A stretch of 64,000 nt of DNA from JAFGCY01 sp964609245 (GCA_964609245.1 CAZSSB010000005.1:1-64000); one strand, 5' to 3'; positions 36,201 through 43,797 are shown, counted from the stretch's first letter. Notes: a model not told the origin generated them from the sequence alone. Translations and numbers: made by a program.

Positions 36201-38151
36201 CGAACACGAAGCGGCCGATGTCGTAGCGCAGGTCCGGCACGTCGTCAGTGTCCTGCATCTCCTCCGGCGTCTCCCGCAGCACGGCGATGCCGCTGTACTC
36301 CGGGTCCCCGGGCACGAAGGGATTCACCAGATCGGCGTTGGGGCCGACGTCCTGGATGTAGTTCGCCAGCACGTTGGTGTCGTAGCTGAAGATTGTGACG
36401 ACGTCGCTGAGGCGCTCGAACTGGCGCTCGGTCATCGACGGCAGGCCGCGCAGCTCGTCCAGCGTGGAGAGCGGCTGCGGCGGCGGCAGCGGCATGTCGT
36501 CCTCGTCCGTGAAGGCGAAGTCCCAGCGGAAATCGGTGACGACGCCGCCCGCCTGGTTGATCTCCAGCGCCATCAGCGCCGGCGTCATGTTGCAGGCGTC
36601 CACGCGGCGGGCCGGATAGCCGGCCGCCGGGTCGGTGATCAGCGGCGGCGAGTTGTAGAGCGAGCCCAGGTCGTCCGTGGTGTTCAGGTCGGCATGCAGC
36701 GTGCGGTAGCTGCCGCCGATGCCGCCCCACGGGTCGCGGTCCGGCTCCGTCGCGTCGGCGTCATGCGGTGGATTGAGATAGGTCAGGATCTCAGCCGCCA
36801 GCCGCGGGGTGACCCCCGGCAGCGACATCAGCATGGTCAGCGAGTTGTAGCAGGCCTCGATGGACTGCGGGACGAAGTCGCCGTCGGTATCGCCTTCGTA
36901 GTAGTGCAGCGCCGACTCGCCGAGTTCGGGCATCGCGACGCCGTCCTGGGTGTCGCTGAACTGCTCGTTGAACGCCTCGAAGCGGCCCCAGTCGATGCGG
37001 TCAGGATTGGCGGCGAAGGCACCGGTGGTCGGGTCGAAATCCCACTTGTGGGTGGTGTTGCGGTCCGGGAACAGCGGGTTATCCATCCACTTCCAGCCGT
37101 CCTCGTCCACCACCTCGTTGAGGTTGAAGTCGTTGGTGCCATAGCCAGTCTCGTCGTAGTCGGTCTCGGCGGACTCCGGCATGTAGACCCGCACCTTCTT
37201 GCAGAAGATGTTGAGGTTCAGCCGGCCGGCCTCGTCGGAGACGTTGGCGTAGCTCTTCAGCAGCGACGTCGGGATCGGGCCGCGGTCAAGGTCGGTGTAG
37301 ATCGACTGGTAAATGTTGACCTTGGCGTTGTACATGTAGGACTCGACGTCGTTGCTGCCGTCGAGCAGGCGGTTGACCACCCCGCTGCCCTCGCGCGGCT
37401 CATCGCTGCCGGGGTAGTAGCCCGGGCCGTAGATGAACCCGTCGTTGCCGTTGAACGGGCTGGCCAGTTCGTAGCCATCGTCAACGCCGTCGCCGTCGGT
37501 ATCCACTTCAACCGCGGCGTACTGGTTGAACTGCCAGATCCAGTTGTCCATCCCGCCGGTGAAGGGACTGCGGGCGTAGGGCAGGTAGTCGGTCGAGAAG
37601 CTCCAGGACTGACCGATGTAGGTGGGGCCATGCATGCTCGGGAAGCGGAAGTCCCAGCGGTACATCCGCGAACTGACCTCGTCGTCGTCGGGGCCGATGT
37701 AGGAGCGGTCGTAGCGCGGACCGACCCAGTAGTCGTCCGACGTTCCCAGGATGTCATCGGCGCCGGCGGCTCCCGGTGAGCCCTGGTCCGGCACCTCATC
37801 CCGGCGGTAGCCCGTCACCGGATCGAGCACGATGATCGCGGTGTTGGGCTGCGTCGCGGACGTGTAGTACGCCGGATAGGCCTTCTCCTGGACAACCAAC
37901 GAGATCGCATCGTTGATCGCCTTCTCCGCCGCCATCTCCGCCTTGGTGCCCTTGATCGCTTCCGCCGTCGCCACCGACTCGGTGTTGATGCTGGTCAGCA
38001 CCAGCGTGATCAGCGGCAGCAGCAGGGCCACGAAGACCAGCACCGCCAGCAGGATCACACCTTCGCGGCGCGTGCCGGGGCTGGCGATGCGGAGATTCCG
38101 GAGGCGCAGGGACCCACCTGACGTCTTTCGGCCAGTTCTATCTTGTGACAT
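27268..38151 (-). CDS. giant GspK-like minor pseudopilin with large extracellular insertion
   Basis: A 3,627-residue protein, about ten times the usual GspK size. The N-terminus is a prepilin-type leader (RREG|VILLAVLVFVALLL, about 29-50) lacking Glu at +5, as GspK proteins do. Residues about 100-600 hold GspK core elements: 'DEAGRLNLN', HhH 'LPGVTPRLAAEIL' and 'LSTLDELRGLPSMTERQF' (near 560). A second GspK-type element, 'GRININTASEDVLTAL', appears near 3137. Between them are beta domains: PKD-like segments with 'GGxxPYxYxW' (for example about 1500 and 2690-2890), an IPT/TIG-like domain (about 1685-1785) and repeated 'GVRxGDxI' units (about 1890-2200). The frame is uninterrupted; ATG has AGGA 6 bases upstream. 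It probably caps the pseudopilus tip. Confidence 0.85.
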   Translation of the reverse strand: MSQDRTGRKTSGGSLRLRNLRIASPGTRREGVILLAVLVFVALLLPLITLVLTSINTESVATAEAIKGTKAEMAAEKAINDAISLVVQEKAYPAYYTSATQPNTAIIVLDPVTGYRRDEVPDQGSPGAAGADDILGTSDDYWVGPRYDRSYIGPDDDEVSSRMYRWDFRFPSMHGPTYIGQSWSFSTDYLPYARSPFTGGMDNWIWQFNQYAAVEVDTDGDGVDDGYELASPFNGNDGFIYGPGYYPGSDEPREGSGVVNRLLDGSNDVESYMYNAKVNIYQSIYTDLDRGPIPTSLLKSYANVSDEAGRLNLNIFCKKVRVYMPESAETDYDETGYGTNDFNLNEVVDEDGWKWMDNPLFPDRNTTHKWDFDPTTGAFAANPDRIDWGRFEAFNEQFSDTQDGVAMPELGESALHYYEGDTDGDFVPQSIEACYNSLTMLMSLPGVTPRLAAEILTYLNPPHDADATEPDRDPWGGIGGSYRTLHADLNTTDDLGSLYNSPPLITDPAAGYPARRVDACNMTPALMALEINQAGGVVTDFRWDFAFTDEDDMPLPPPQPLSTLDELRGLPSMTERQFERLSDVVTIFSYDTNVLANYIQDVGPNADLVNPFVPGDPEYSGIAVLRETPEEMQDTDDVPDLRYDIGRFVFGITLDDYRDAASEMYAYVREHLPRTLRYKVTLPPVDRLGRAGAEDHLVPNTDPRYDLTNTTSPSVLAPHRDPDGNVDSTGFSHPYNVGGSGHQEDWTAGGSDFPGAGYPALNTSFSLESCLSILMYRNGTYFEEDDYTYNPDSGAWRPAANRGIGSFFGFGAPWFVQIFGPFSSLLADWMQSHNNPYTFAGENVDPFVRPHGPGNFDYENLINYGGFDTVADLLDVPRYEFGRMSVSLMATPPSDFRYNLDSSNNNVDTSIPEEFGAVNYYIAFSDVVDLGWYMSNINPDGPDNRPGTGDEPDMNAVLYYLYFTIGNRPGLNWAPGSADLTAVIPLTPMQLQAVGAGADSTSSKVTIVAHDNFNNLDVLGYMFTQAPAFSSTLGPLGGSGDLQRRFGWDDVPEPTTAWYEAGTDADGRPLENSYWNTATLDGETAYPGPQFSTAAEREAWAFDAEGDPYLTARVEVRRWDPVADAEALPNVRTDDVSQVYLQYNQEADIPFRVDVLPVRIAGDQFELRSAYGGAETRGGRYLLYDWDYGGVPDSYDGTWPPHGWQTGDPRVIRITPDTPTVTLRLYDLRTFSDSFGGVPYLPLPAGDYTNPAALPPPVVLGDEVQLPPSFPADPIYGGGYPVPGTVGFATDTVSVTLIASSPIVEAQIAAEEPSLWSDDATARVFASATGGTMPYTYRVRILDPGLGSGAGGVNPYTGPDGGVVDITGWPGLGVPPRPSRLTPPGLAYDDTVVGSVIASQTRVSNDIDEEFTFDPVSLGMGSGNGYGGEYWVELQVIDSAGAPASDLVYTQIVVGGDASPGGSAGIPPSMNASINLRALEDNRKGFVCSAGVDGGEGGYSYRWEIHRPRYGDSSATLDMIVGTEIVDSGSPYVSIDADNPGAAGASSIAMVSNEPNPTFEFHTFDRYDNRDGSIGGDGIPDADGVYFVHCYVLDRASSSPGFASSTIAHDVAMVTLSDAGTGGMGTPSTSGIARTPMAVLHASPPGNGNAPIGDNPQGSGGANQPFIGAIGLHPDTTVKSALEPDVAANGEVIVIRGYNFAAPTPPAPGGIPAPHPDGAASDNIVTFGGGLTAQGLAVFDDGEVLNIGGILYRQMALYVRVPDGARSGFLTVTTPDGTSERVFFQTGFDVTFDLIGKLSANDPTYLSFDLDYQGDGHIDYSFNTMANPSAPGEIRGAQQGITHDYAADGIGNYMATLYVTDLISGRQAVSHQLITVKDRRPMDDRELVISTGTVTALGGANPQASFTDAGASFLSDGVRVGDRIINLTVVPNESASVLEVYSNVEIRTALLNGGSAWAVGDAYRIVRPVSFSDDEGTSALLVSIFPEIDLRSETFTADPSTGVSFGSATGGAGTGLVRKWQVDLNGSPDSDEGGFLVTRGTATATDLSGITLVDANADFINAGRFGVREGDLVLLEERDDDGIPPPPDATADVRYVDSATQLTLHDPADPSFSVGLNNGSVVTRIGAVDTVLPGFVPGATYVIEDNNYDWVGDGASLATGVHMGGVLANNTPFPGDTIINVTNGNSPWLVLDDYNTDAALAADQIRVTYTGPPVGQTPAVVTAVSGGPLPPGVDAQITINIAANPAWANPPGTILHNDTSSSIWRIIGVPGPSDLELRQLGGSGIINVGDQLRINPVGAGAPPPAWVPGDTWRVSMPANQLRIGFQYGIYTADGFGTGAWADATYADLRAPVDFNVELTFPYDLDPTPDNPTTVLVDWDGDSVVDGSYAVGQTSRLDGAVNGIEIESVEITHAFVAAELAGPVGSPGGAPTVATYYVVATPRGVAFSNTYGPYSLPVVTVGGDDYDTDLTTLNVSGWDNSSWHRVCTEVSYSFTTNLMDRPLAGTTNLVSRTYSAGDQMLIPPGMEDYPDTLATWVSYTKPFVNANNVGVTSMRHQGVHGAGSALNWVSDANADTRWIAGENESPLGDNPVNYHEFLFLNGQNLMNVPGAGIIQGASFPAAVNGVGRTEVSGSFNYYRADRGVYNGFGFVTDDLPPEERAFAFDSQPFFWGDRVQGGDTEQRPLVADFTVSPLVGSNSQLVELTSYVTGGASQSAAYTYRWFVEKYTGASIGFVGLDGAYGAGPSSQAPSPLLSPWLDISDEAWYGGGDDGSGRYRVWLVVSDGAGQFTACQREFNIVTPTLSVSMMANPPSSSVGSEIQYAVFVDGGTPPYSLSFDLDGDGSTDVTRTLNQGNETVVPWSFNQAGSYNSSVTVTDSSAGPATDTDSTTVEIAETIPLNATLLVTPASGVAPFIVYVHYAISGGREIGGGPTGGAQAYNVTLQLVNVDGEVIGSHNRNAYRANTFGRNGIPDDPRLPVGLDTDNPAEFVVPEAGNYYVQLLASDNDGAIVTRTEDVFASGYLMPSTYGDSAPQVMRDGEGRPMHAVRIWVDPFLNIDSTGTDNYSNVPSADLSGGRLMEADLQVLGDVLTTDPNPSFRSYGLYATRDPLSQPLYYANYTLDAQGEDRIQDFYDTFTMGRININTASEDVLTALFRRIIKERDYDYDVDVGDVDGDGTADNFRVVRDERDDVYLSEAEARALAQKVIRYRTAYYDLHKPAAPDASDEFGYTQTGYTGGYPELGGAFRVDHLPVIGPWDGTNPHEYGLADRNNDLAAPDNSDSNDINNAWDHAVAGYYNIDPDAYQFYSPSDIAVVRDRWQADVLLTAEISPGQWQTFQVDIYEPVSNYAKYLNDLVHNGHWETDRAGEMSEWSGSGLYQVGNDHYSRWAFDARNYFTYPGGEYDVQLTVDNAGNITSFTFDAVPGTFGEPQDARNEIGIIDSNDVTAYSYIPNPPFRNLFDLYKVIEGPADARTFPLDDTSGNYYLELDSDGFTPDDADFDSNPSATTYQVFSGPSAFRYAARWDDERGEFIPIANYLDDIAPYVTCRSYVYRVEASGAVTASGGAAGALVDTAKISRDRSKVAVVDVGPLWSRRDAEVLDDVLQGAGLTSRDRDLSYRILWYRDDTN

Positions 38152-38194
38152 GTTGCGTCCTGGAACAAACGGGCCAGCGGCCCTTATTCACCGT

Positions 38195-38200
38195 ATTATA
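38195..38200 (-). promoter_or_regulatory. -10 element TATAAT for the giant gspK-like gene
   Basis: TATAAT on the minus strand, about 43 bases before ATG 38151. No clear -35 is seen 17 bases upstream. Confidence 0.5.
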
Positions 38201-38285
38201 CCCACGAGGACACTTTATTAGTATCGGGGATCGAGCCCGGCCAGGGCAACCGGGGCGGCTTCGGATCAGCTTCCAGCAGCTCGGG

Positions 38286-38305
38286 CGGCCGACAGCCGTC
38301 GGCCG
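38286..38305 (-). terminator. GC-rich hairpin between gspJ-like and gspK-like genes
   Basis: A perfect 8-base stem, CGGCCGAC (38286-38293) with GTCGGCCG (38298-38305), and a 4-base loop, 26 bases after the gspJ-like stop. There is no T run, so it is either a terminator or an mRNA boundary. The downstream gene has its own -10. Confidence 0.45.
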
Positions 38306-38331
38306 GTATGCAGAGCTTCGGTATCGTGCGG

Positions 38332-40173
38332 CTAGGGCAGCGGGTTCTTCTCCCGCAGCTTCTCCACCGGCGTGCGGGCGCGGATCATATCATCCGGACC
38401 GAGCGGATCGGGGTAGGTGATCGAAAGGCCCGCGAAGTAGTTGTGCTCGACCCGCCGGCGGAAGTCGCCGGGCTCAGCGCTGAAGGGATCCGTGATCAGC
38501 TCGGTCCGGTAGACGAAGTCCACCGGGACCGTCTTGGTGAGCACCACGTCGCGGCCAGCACCGATGTAATCCTGCTTCTGGTTGAGCAGCGGCTGCAGGC
38601 GGTCGGCATCGGCATAGGGCACCGGGCTGTCCAGCCGGTAATAGACCACCGTGTTGCCGCTGCCCCGCTGGCCGCTGCTGGCCCGGCGCTCCTCGATCAC
38701 CTGCCGCGGCGTCGCCACGACCGTGACCCTCACGGCCCGCACATAGGGCAGCCACCAGCCGGGAACCGGGTCGTCCGGCACGCCGTCGCCATCCGGAATA
38801 CCGTCGGCGTCCCCGAAGTCGCCGATCCCCGTGGGGTTGATGCTGTAGTTGTAGTAGTTGTTGCCGTGGATGGCGCTCATGTCGGGACGCATTTCGGCTA
38901 CGCCGCCTTCCATCGTCTGCCCGCCGCTGATTCCGGTCGTCACGAACGCCAGCCGGTCGATCGGCCCGTTCACGGGTTCGTCCGAGGCATCGGTCGGCGT
39001 GTAAAACACCGTCATCCCCCAGCCGCTGCCGATGCTGTCCCCCAGCCCGCTCAGCGTGTTGGGCGTCACGTGGGTACCGTCGGGCTTGTTCGGATCGAAG
39101 CCCTCGGGATACTGGTCGGCGAGCTGCCAGATGATGGTGCCGTACTCGGCGTTGGTGACGGGATCGACCCACCAGCCGGAGCCATCATTGGAGCCGTTGT
39201 AGGCCACGTCGATGACGCGCAGCTCCCAGCCGCTGATCAGCGGCACCAGGTTGTCCATCCCGCTGCCCAGTTCGTAGTCGGCGGGCATGAACGAGATCGA
39301 CCCGTCGGTGATGTCCTGGTACGCGATCTCGATGTCATTGCCGCTGACCCGCGACATGTAGACAGGCACCTCGTGCATGTACTCGAACTTGATCGCCGTG
39401 ATGTTGCTCGCGATCGGTATCTGGCGGACGCGGATCACGCCCTGGTTGTCGTCCGTATAGCCGAACAGGTCCTGGATGACGGCCGCGGTTTCCTTGTACG
39501 GACCGACCGGGACCACCTCGGGATAGCCCTGGATCTCGCCCAGGCCATCGTTGGCCGCCGCCGGATTGGCCGAACCCGTGTTGCGCAGGTCCGCCGGCGC
39601 GAGCGTGCCGTCGCCGTCGCGGTCCCACTCGCTGGCCAGGTAGTAAGGCATGTCATTGGCGGCGGGAATCGCCAGACGGAACAGGCTGCGATACTCGGCG
39701 ACCTGCTTGTCGGGACGCGACCTGAGCAGCTTGGGCAGCGCGAAGCTGCGATTGGTGACCTGCTGTCCCGCGACGACCACCGTGCTGTCGTGGCTGGTCA
39801 TCACGCGGTCGCCCCACGCTTCGGAGATAAACAGACTCGTGGACACGACCGGGACGTTGTTGGTGTCCCAGTCCGCGACGCGCCAGTAGGCCTGCTCGTC
39901 ATAGCCGTATGGCGAGGGCGTCTCGTCGGGATAGCCGTTCAGATCCCGGTCGGAGGACAGCGGAATACCGGTTGCGGACGTCAGGTCGTCACACATGTAC
40001 TCCAGCGCGATGCGCGCGTTGCTGTTCAGCTGAGCGCGGGTTTCGCCGGTCCGTAGGATCTCGAACGAACTGCCCAGCACGCTGGCCAGCACCATCAGCA
40101 CGATCGTAGCGATCAGGACCACGACCAGCACTTCCACCAGCGTGAATCCCGCCTTCGTCATCCGTGTTCTCAT
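38332..40173 (-). CDS. GspJ/PilW-like minor pseudopilin, enlarged
   Basis: A 613-residue protein with prepilin motif KAG|FTLVEVLVVVLIATIVL and the GspJ-like continuation 'LNSNARIALEYMCDDLTSA', which marks PilW/GspJ proteins. The rest is a long, Asp/Gly/Pro-rich globular region about three times the normal length, with cysteines essentially absent. ATG 40173 is annotated; ATG 40161 (MTKAGFTL) is also possible. A TATCAT at 40214-40219 may be its -10. GspJ normally forms the tip complex with GspI and GspK; all three are encoded here in order. Confidence 0.82.
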   Translation of the reverse strand: MRTRMTKAGFTLVEVLVVVLIATIVLMVLASVLGSSFEILRTGETRAQLNSNARIALEYMCDDLTSATGIPLSSDRDLNGYPDETPSPYGYDEQAYWRVADWDTNNVPVVSTSLFISEAWGDRVMTSHDSTVVVAGQQVTNRSFALPKLLRSRPDKQVAEYRSLFRLAIPAANDMPYYLASEWDRDGDGTLAPADLRNTGSANPAAANDGLGEIQGYPEVVPVGPYKETAAVIQDLFGYTDDNQGVIRVRQIPIASNITAIKFEYMHEVPVYMSRVSGNDIEIAYQDITDGSISFMPADYELGSGMDNLVPLISGWELRVIDVAYNGSNDGSGWWVDPVTNAEYGTIIWQLADQYPEGFDPNKPDGTHVTPNTLSGLGDSIGSGWGMTVFYTPTDASDEPVNGPIDRLAFVTTGISGGQTMEGGVAEMRPDMSAIHGNNYYNYSINPTGIGDFGDADGIPDGDGVPDDPVPGWWLPYVRAVRVTVVATPRQVIEERRASSGQRGSGNTVVYYRLDSPVPYADADRLQPLLNQKQDYIGAGRDVVLTKTVPVDFVYRTELITDPFSAEPGDFRRRVEHNYFAGLSITYPDPLGPDDMIRARTPVEKLREKNPLP

Positions 40174-40213
40174 AAGGCCACCCGTGCCACTAGTCACACT
40201 TCAGTGTCAGACT

Positions 40214-40219
40214 ATGATA
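40214..40219 (-). promoter_or_regulatory. possible -10 (TATCAT) for the gspJ-like gene
   Basis: TATCAT on the minus strand, about 40 bases before ATG 40173, in the 176-base gap after the third gspG-like gene. No -35 is recognised. Confidence 0.3.
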
Positions 40220-40349
40220 CCCAAAGCCCACTGCTCAACGCTCGCCATCCACACCGCGTCACCGGCCGCCGTCCGCCGCAACTCCTGAAAGCCGGCTGTC
40301 CCGACGCGGGCCCGGGACGCCAGCAGCGCACGCTGTCGGTCAAGCATGA

Positions 40350-41435
40350 CTAGTACTTCTTGCTGTAGTAGATCGCACCTTCGAACAGCTGCAGTACGTA
40401 GCACTCGTAAATCGTGTCGACACCCGCCGCGCCGAAGCCGGGCAGACCCACGTTCACGAACTCGCGTTGCGCGTCCTCAAACTCCCGGTTCTTGTGGGAC
40501 TTGTGCCCGTAGCCGAACAGCAGATACCCGGTGACGGTGCTTCCCCACTTGTAGGTTTCGTTCTCCACCGTCGCCGCGCTGTCGCCGAACGGGTAGCCGC
40601 TGGCGCTCAGAATCGGCACGTAGGCGAAATCACCGGGGGCGAAGTAGTCGTTCTCGTCCGTCCCGAACTCGCAGGCGATCGAGTACGCCGGCGGCGTCCA
40701 GGTCGAGTTCAGCGGAATCCCCATCGGCTGCTGCTGCAGCATGCCGCGCGTGGTGTCGAAGGCGGTGTCGGCGGTGAACGTCGCCAGACTGGCCTGGCCG
40801 CCCCTGGCGGTGTATAGCGCACAGTCGTAGCCGGCATTCCCCGGGTCGTTCTCATTTGGTGAGAAGTTGTTGACCGGATCAAACGGCGACGCACCGGTAA
40901 GGTCGAAGGAAAACACGAAAACATTGCGCATCCTGGCCCGCTCCCCCGTGTTGGTGGAGATGAACGGATTGGCCGGATACTCCTGGATGGCGTCGGCGGC
41001 GATCAGCGTATCGAAGTAGCGCGCCGTGTTCTCGTTGCCGATCAGCTCCGTCTCCTTGACGTTCTTCAGCATCTCGAACACGTTGGTGGTGCTGGCGATG
41101 TAATGCCCGTACCCGCCCAGAATGCCGTTGACCAGCTCGCCGGTGTTGGGGGCCAGGCTGCCCGTGCCACCGGTCGCGTACATCGCCGGATCTCCCAGCG
41201 CGTGATTCTCGAACGGCGCCATCACGTCGATCGCCACGCCAGGATAGTTGCCATTGTGATTCTGCGCGTAAGCAGCCAGCGCCGACTCGATCGAGGCGCA
41301 CTGCGTCTTGACCGCGGCCTCCTTGGCCCGGATCTGCGCGTTCTTCACCAGCGGCACCAGCGCGACGATGAGGATGCCGATGATGCCAATCACAACCAAC
41401 ATCTCGACCAGAGTGAATCCGCTCCTTGTCTGCAT
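40350..41435 (-). CDS. GspG-like type II pseudopilin (paralog 3)
   Basis: A 361-residue protein with leader MQTRSG|FTLVEMLVVIGIIGIL, the amphipathic helix 'KEAAVKTQCASIESALAAYAQNHNGNYPG' pattern of GspG-type pseudopilins, and a YPANPF motif shared with its two neighbours. It is more than twice the usual GspG length, with a distinct C-terminal domain ending YYSKKY. ATG 41435 has an excellent GGAGGAG Shine-Dalgarno; a longer upstream frame is rejected because the prepilin leader should be short. Confidence 0.85.
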   Translation of the reverse strand: MQTRSGFTLVEMLVVIGIIGILIVALVPLVKNAQIRAKEAAVKTQCASIESALAAYAQNHNGNYPGVAIDVMAPFENHALGDPAMYATGGTGSLAPNTGELVNGILGGYGHYIASTTNVFEMLKNVKETELIGNENTARYFDTLIAADAIQEYPANPFISTNTGERARMRNVFVFSFDLTGASPFDPVNNFSPNENDPGNAGYDCALYTARGGQASLATFTADTAFDTTRGMLQQQPMGIPLNSTWTPPAYSIACEFGTDENDYFAPGDFAYVPILSASGYPFGDSAATVENETYKWGSTVTGYLLFGYGHKSHKNREFEDAQREFVNVGLPGFGAAGVDTIYECYVLQLFEGAIYYSKKY

Positions 41436-41475
41436 TTCGTGATCTCCTCCTGTTGCCAGGTGCCAGCCGGTCCTG

Positions 41476-42510
41476 CTAGAACTCAACACGGCTTCCTCCA
41501 GCATCGCTCGCCTGCGAGGACGTATTGGTCCGCTTGAAATAGGCAATCATGCCCAGCTCGTAGAGGTCCTTCGTCCCGCTGCCGTCGAAGTCCTTCTTGG
41601 CCTCGGTCAGCCCGCGCGCGGACAGCCCGAGTGAGTTGTTCGGATACGCTATGTAGGTGGGCCCGTTCATCGGTATCACGCCGTACGCCCACAGGTGATA
41701 GCTGTCGATTACGTCCAGGTAGTACATCCCGTCCTGGGTAGTCCGGTTCGTCTTGGCCTGGTAGCTCTTCTTGGCCTCAACCACGCCCTCGGGGTCGAAG
41801 ATCGTGGCGCCGTCCGTGGAGTAGAAGAACGTGTAGACGAAGTCGCCCGGCGTGACCACCGTGTCTTCGCTCGGGATGGTCTTGTCCAGCACGGCCGGGC
41901 CGCCCGTGTCCCAGTTGGCGTCGCCGTAGGACCACATGATGTTGCCCATCGGGCGCTTGAGGAACGGATTGGGCGGATAGGAATCGAGGTAGCCCAGCGC
42001 CACCAGCGGGTCGCTGTACTGGTTGAAGATGCGATAGAAGCCATAGGTCCAGCCGCTCGGCTGGATCACGATGTGCTCCTTCATCCCCTTCCACTCGGTG
42101 AACATCGGATCGACCGGCGTAACGGTGTTGTCCTGGAAGGTGTCCGTCACCACGCGCACGCCGCCGAACAGGCCCAGGCTGAACCAGTTGCTGGAATCCG
42201 AGTGCAGCCCGGTACCGGTGTCCGTCGCGATGTATGGGTCGAAGTTCGGATCCTGATAGGTCGCGTTATCGAACCAGCGCACACGGAACGGGTAGTTGGA
42301 GCTGTTGTCGGTGCCAAAGGCCTCCAGCGCGGTCTGGATCGCCTTCAGATTGGACGCCACCTCGGCTTCCTTGGCGCGGTTGCGCGCGTCCTGCAGCCGC
42401 GGAATCGCCAGCAGCGCCAGGATGGCAATGATCACGATCACCACCAGCAGCTCGATCAGCGTGAACCCCTTTCGCTGGAAGCGCCGTTTACTCAGAAGAT
42501 GGTCCTGCAT
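41476..42510 (-). CDS. GspG-like type II pseudopilin (paralog 2)
   Basis: A 344-residue protein with leader RRFQRKG|FTLIELLVVIVIIAIL, then 'LQDARNRAKEAEVASNLKAIQTALEAFGTDN', the classic GspG spacing. 'GYLDSYPPNPFLKRPMG' corresponds to the YPxNPF motif of the other two paralogs. The rest is aromatic-rich and of unknown fold. The ATG is 8 bases after the upstream stop, so it is in one operon with paralog 1. Confidence 0.87.
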   Translation of the reverse strand: MQDHLLSKRRFQRKGFTLIELLVVIVIIAILALLAIPRLQDARNRAKEAEVASNLKAIQTALEAFGTDNSSNYPFRVRWFDNATYQDPNFDPYIATDTGTGLHSDSSNWFSLGLFGGVRVVTDTFQDNTVTPVDPMFTEWKGMKEHIVIQPSGWTYGFYRIFNQYSDPLVALGYLDSYPPNPFLKRPMGNIMWSYGDANWDTGGPAVLDKTIPSEDTVVTPGDFVYTFFYSTDGATIFDPEGVVEAKKSYQAKTNRTTQDGMYYLDVIDSYHLWAYGVIPMNGPTYIAYPNNSLGLSARGLTEAKKDFDGSGTKDLYELGMIAYFKRTNTSSQASDAGGSRVEF

Positions 42511-42518
42511 GGCCCTGC

Positions 42519-43565
42519 TTAGCTCCCGGTGATTTTCAAGAATGTCGCGCCGTAAAACGCCTGGTCGATGTCCACGCCACCCCCAAGCAGCGTGCCGCCG
42601 AAGGCTCCGCTGCTGTTGGCCCGGTCCCGCATCTCCGGCTCGATCAGTGTACCCGCGGAAATCACCTGTTCCAGCGGGTCAGCGATCAAGCTGTTGTCGA
42701 AGTCGAACGCGCCGAGCGTCCCATTCCAGTACTTCTCGCTCAGGCCCTTGGCCTGCGCGTCGTTCAGCCGGCTATAGCCCCAGCCCGCCAGGATGTAGCC
42801 GCGGCAGTGCTTGTAGTAGCCGGAGCGGTCGGCGTCAGTGAGCGCCGGGTCGGTCCACAGCGCCACGTAGTCGAACCCGGTGTTGTTGACCGGGTTCAGC
42901 GGGATGTAGCTGAAATGCCCGCGGCCGAAGTCGAGGTAGGTTTTGCGCATCGTCGTGATGCTGGCCGAACTGGCGTCGTCGCTGGGAATCACGTTCGTGT
43001 AGCGGTTCCAGTCCAGTGTGTCATAGCGCCCCACGACCGGCGTGGTGTCGCCCAGGATCGGGTCGAACAGAAACAGGTTGCCCATCTGGGCCTTGCCCGC
43101 GTCAGTGGTCTTGAGGAACGGATTCGCCGGGTAGTCCGGCAGGTAGCCCTCGACCACCAGTGCGTCCAGCACGTTCGGATTGGGGGTGCCATCGGCGTAG
43201 TACGGCGACTCGGAGTTCGGACCCCGCGCGTCGCCGGAGTCACGGGCAACGTAGAAGTCCTTGTGCGCGTCACCGCCGGCGTCGTAGGTCGGCAGTCCGC
43301 CGATCACGCCGGGGCCGACCTCGAAGTTGCCGCTCGTGTCCTCCACCCAGTGCGCACCGGGGTAGAAACCCGTGTGCGTGACCGCGAACTGCTCGAGCGC
43401 CGCCTGGATCTGGTTGCAGCCGGCTTTGACTTCGGTGTCGCGAGCCTTGTTGCGCGCGATGTTCGCCGCCGGAATCGCGATCGATACCAGGATCAGGATG
43501 ATACCCATGACGACCAGCAGCTCCACCAGCGTAAATCCGCGCATGGTGTACGGTCCGCCTGTCAT
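42519..43565 (-). CDS. GspG-like type II pseudopilin (paralog 1)
   Basis: A protein of about 348 residues with MRG|FTLVELLVVMGIILIL, 'NKARDTEVKAGCNQIQAALEQFAVTHTGFYPG' and 'GYLPDYPANPFLKTTDAG'. Start choice is uncertain: ATG 43565 gives a 10-residue leader, ATG 43544 a very short one, and ATG 43604 a longer one. Otherwise it is similar in plan to the two following genes, from which it has diverged strongly in the C-terminal two thirds. Confidence 0.83.
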   Translation of the reverse strand: MTGGPYTMRGFTLVELLVVMGIILILVSIAIPAANIARNKARDTEVKAGCNQIQAALEQFAVTHTGFYPGAHWVEDTSGNFEVGPGVIGGLPTYDAGGDAHKDFYVARDSGDARGPNSESPYYADGTPNPNVLDALVVEGYLPDYPANPFLKTTDAGKAQMGNLFLFDPILGDTTPVVGRYDTLDWNRYTNVIPSDDASSASITTMRKTYLDFGRGHFSYIPLNPVNNTGFDYVALWTDPALTDADRSGYYKHCRGYILAGWGYSRLNDAQAKGLSEKYWNGTLGAFDFDNSLIADPLEQVISAGTLIEPEMRDRANSSGAFGGTLLGGGVDIDQAFYGATFLKITGS

Positions 43566-43797
43566 CCTGAAGTCTCGCCTCGCTGTCTCAGTTAGCTGTC
43601 TCATCTCGCCTCACATCTGGCGCCTGGCCCAGCGGCTGCCTTGCAGCGGTCGGGCCATTCACCGAACCGCTTCCGGCCGCACGGCGCGGTCCGCGCCACT
43701 CGACCGTACTACTTCGCGGCGGCACCGGCCCGCCGGGCCGCCCTGCGTTCTAAGACGGAACATTATATGTTAGGTTACGCCAACTGCCAAACTAGCG

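Noticed and set aside
40207..40404. Short minus-strand frame between the gspJ- and gspG-like genes
   Set aside because: No Shine-Dalgarno and no protein-like features; it overlaps the end of the gspG-like gene in another frame.
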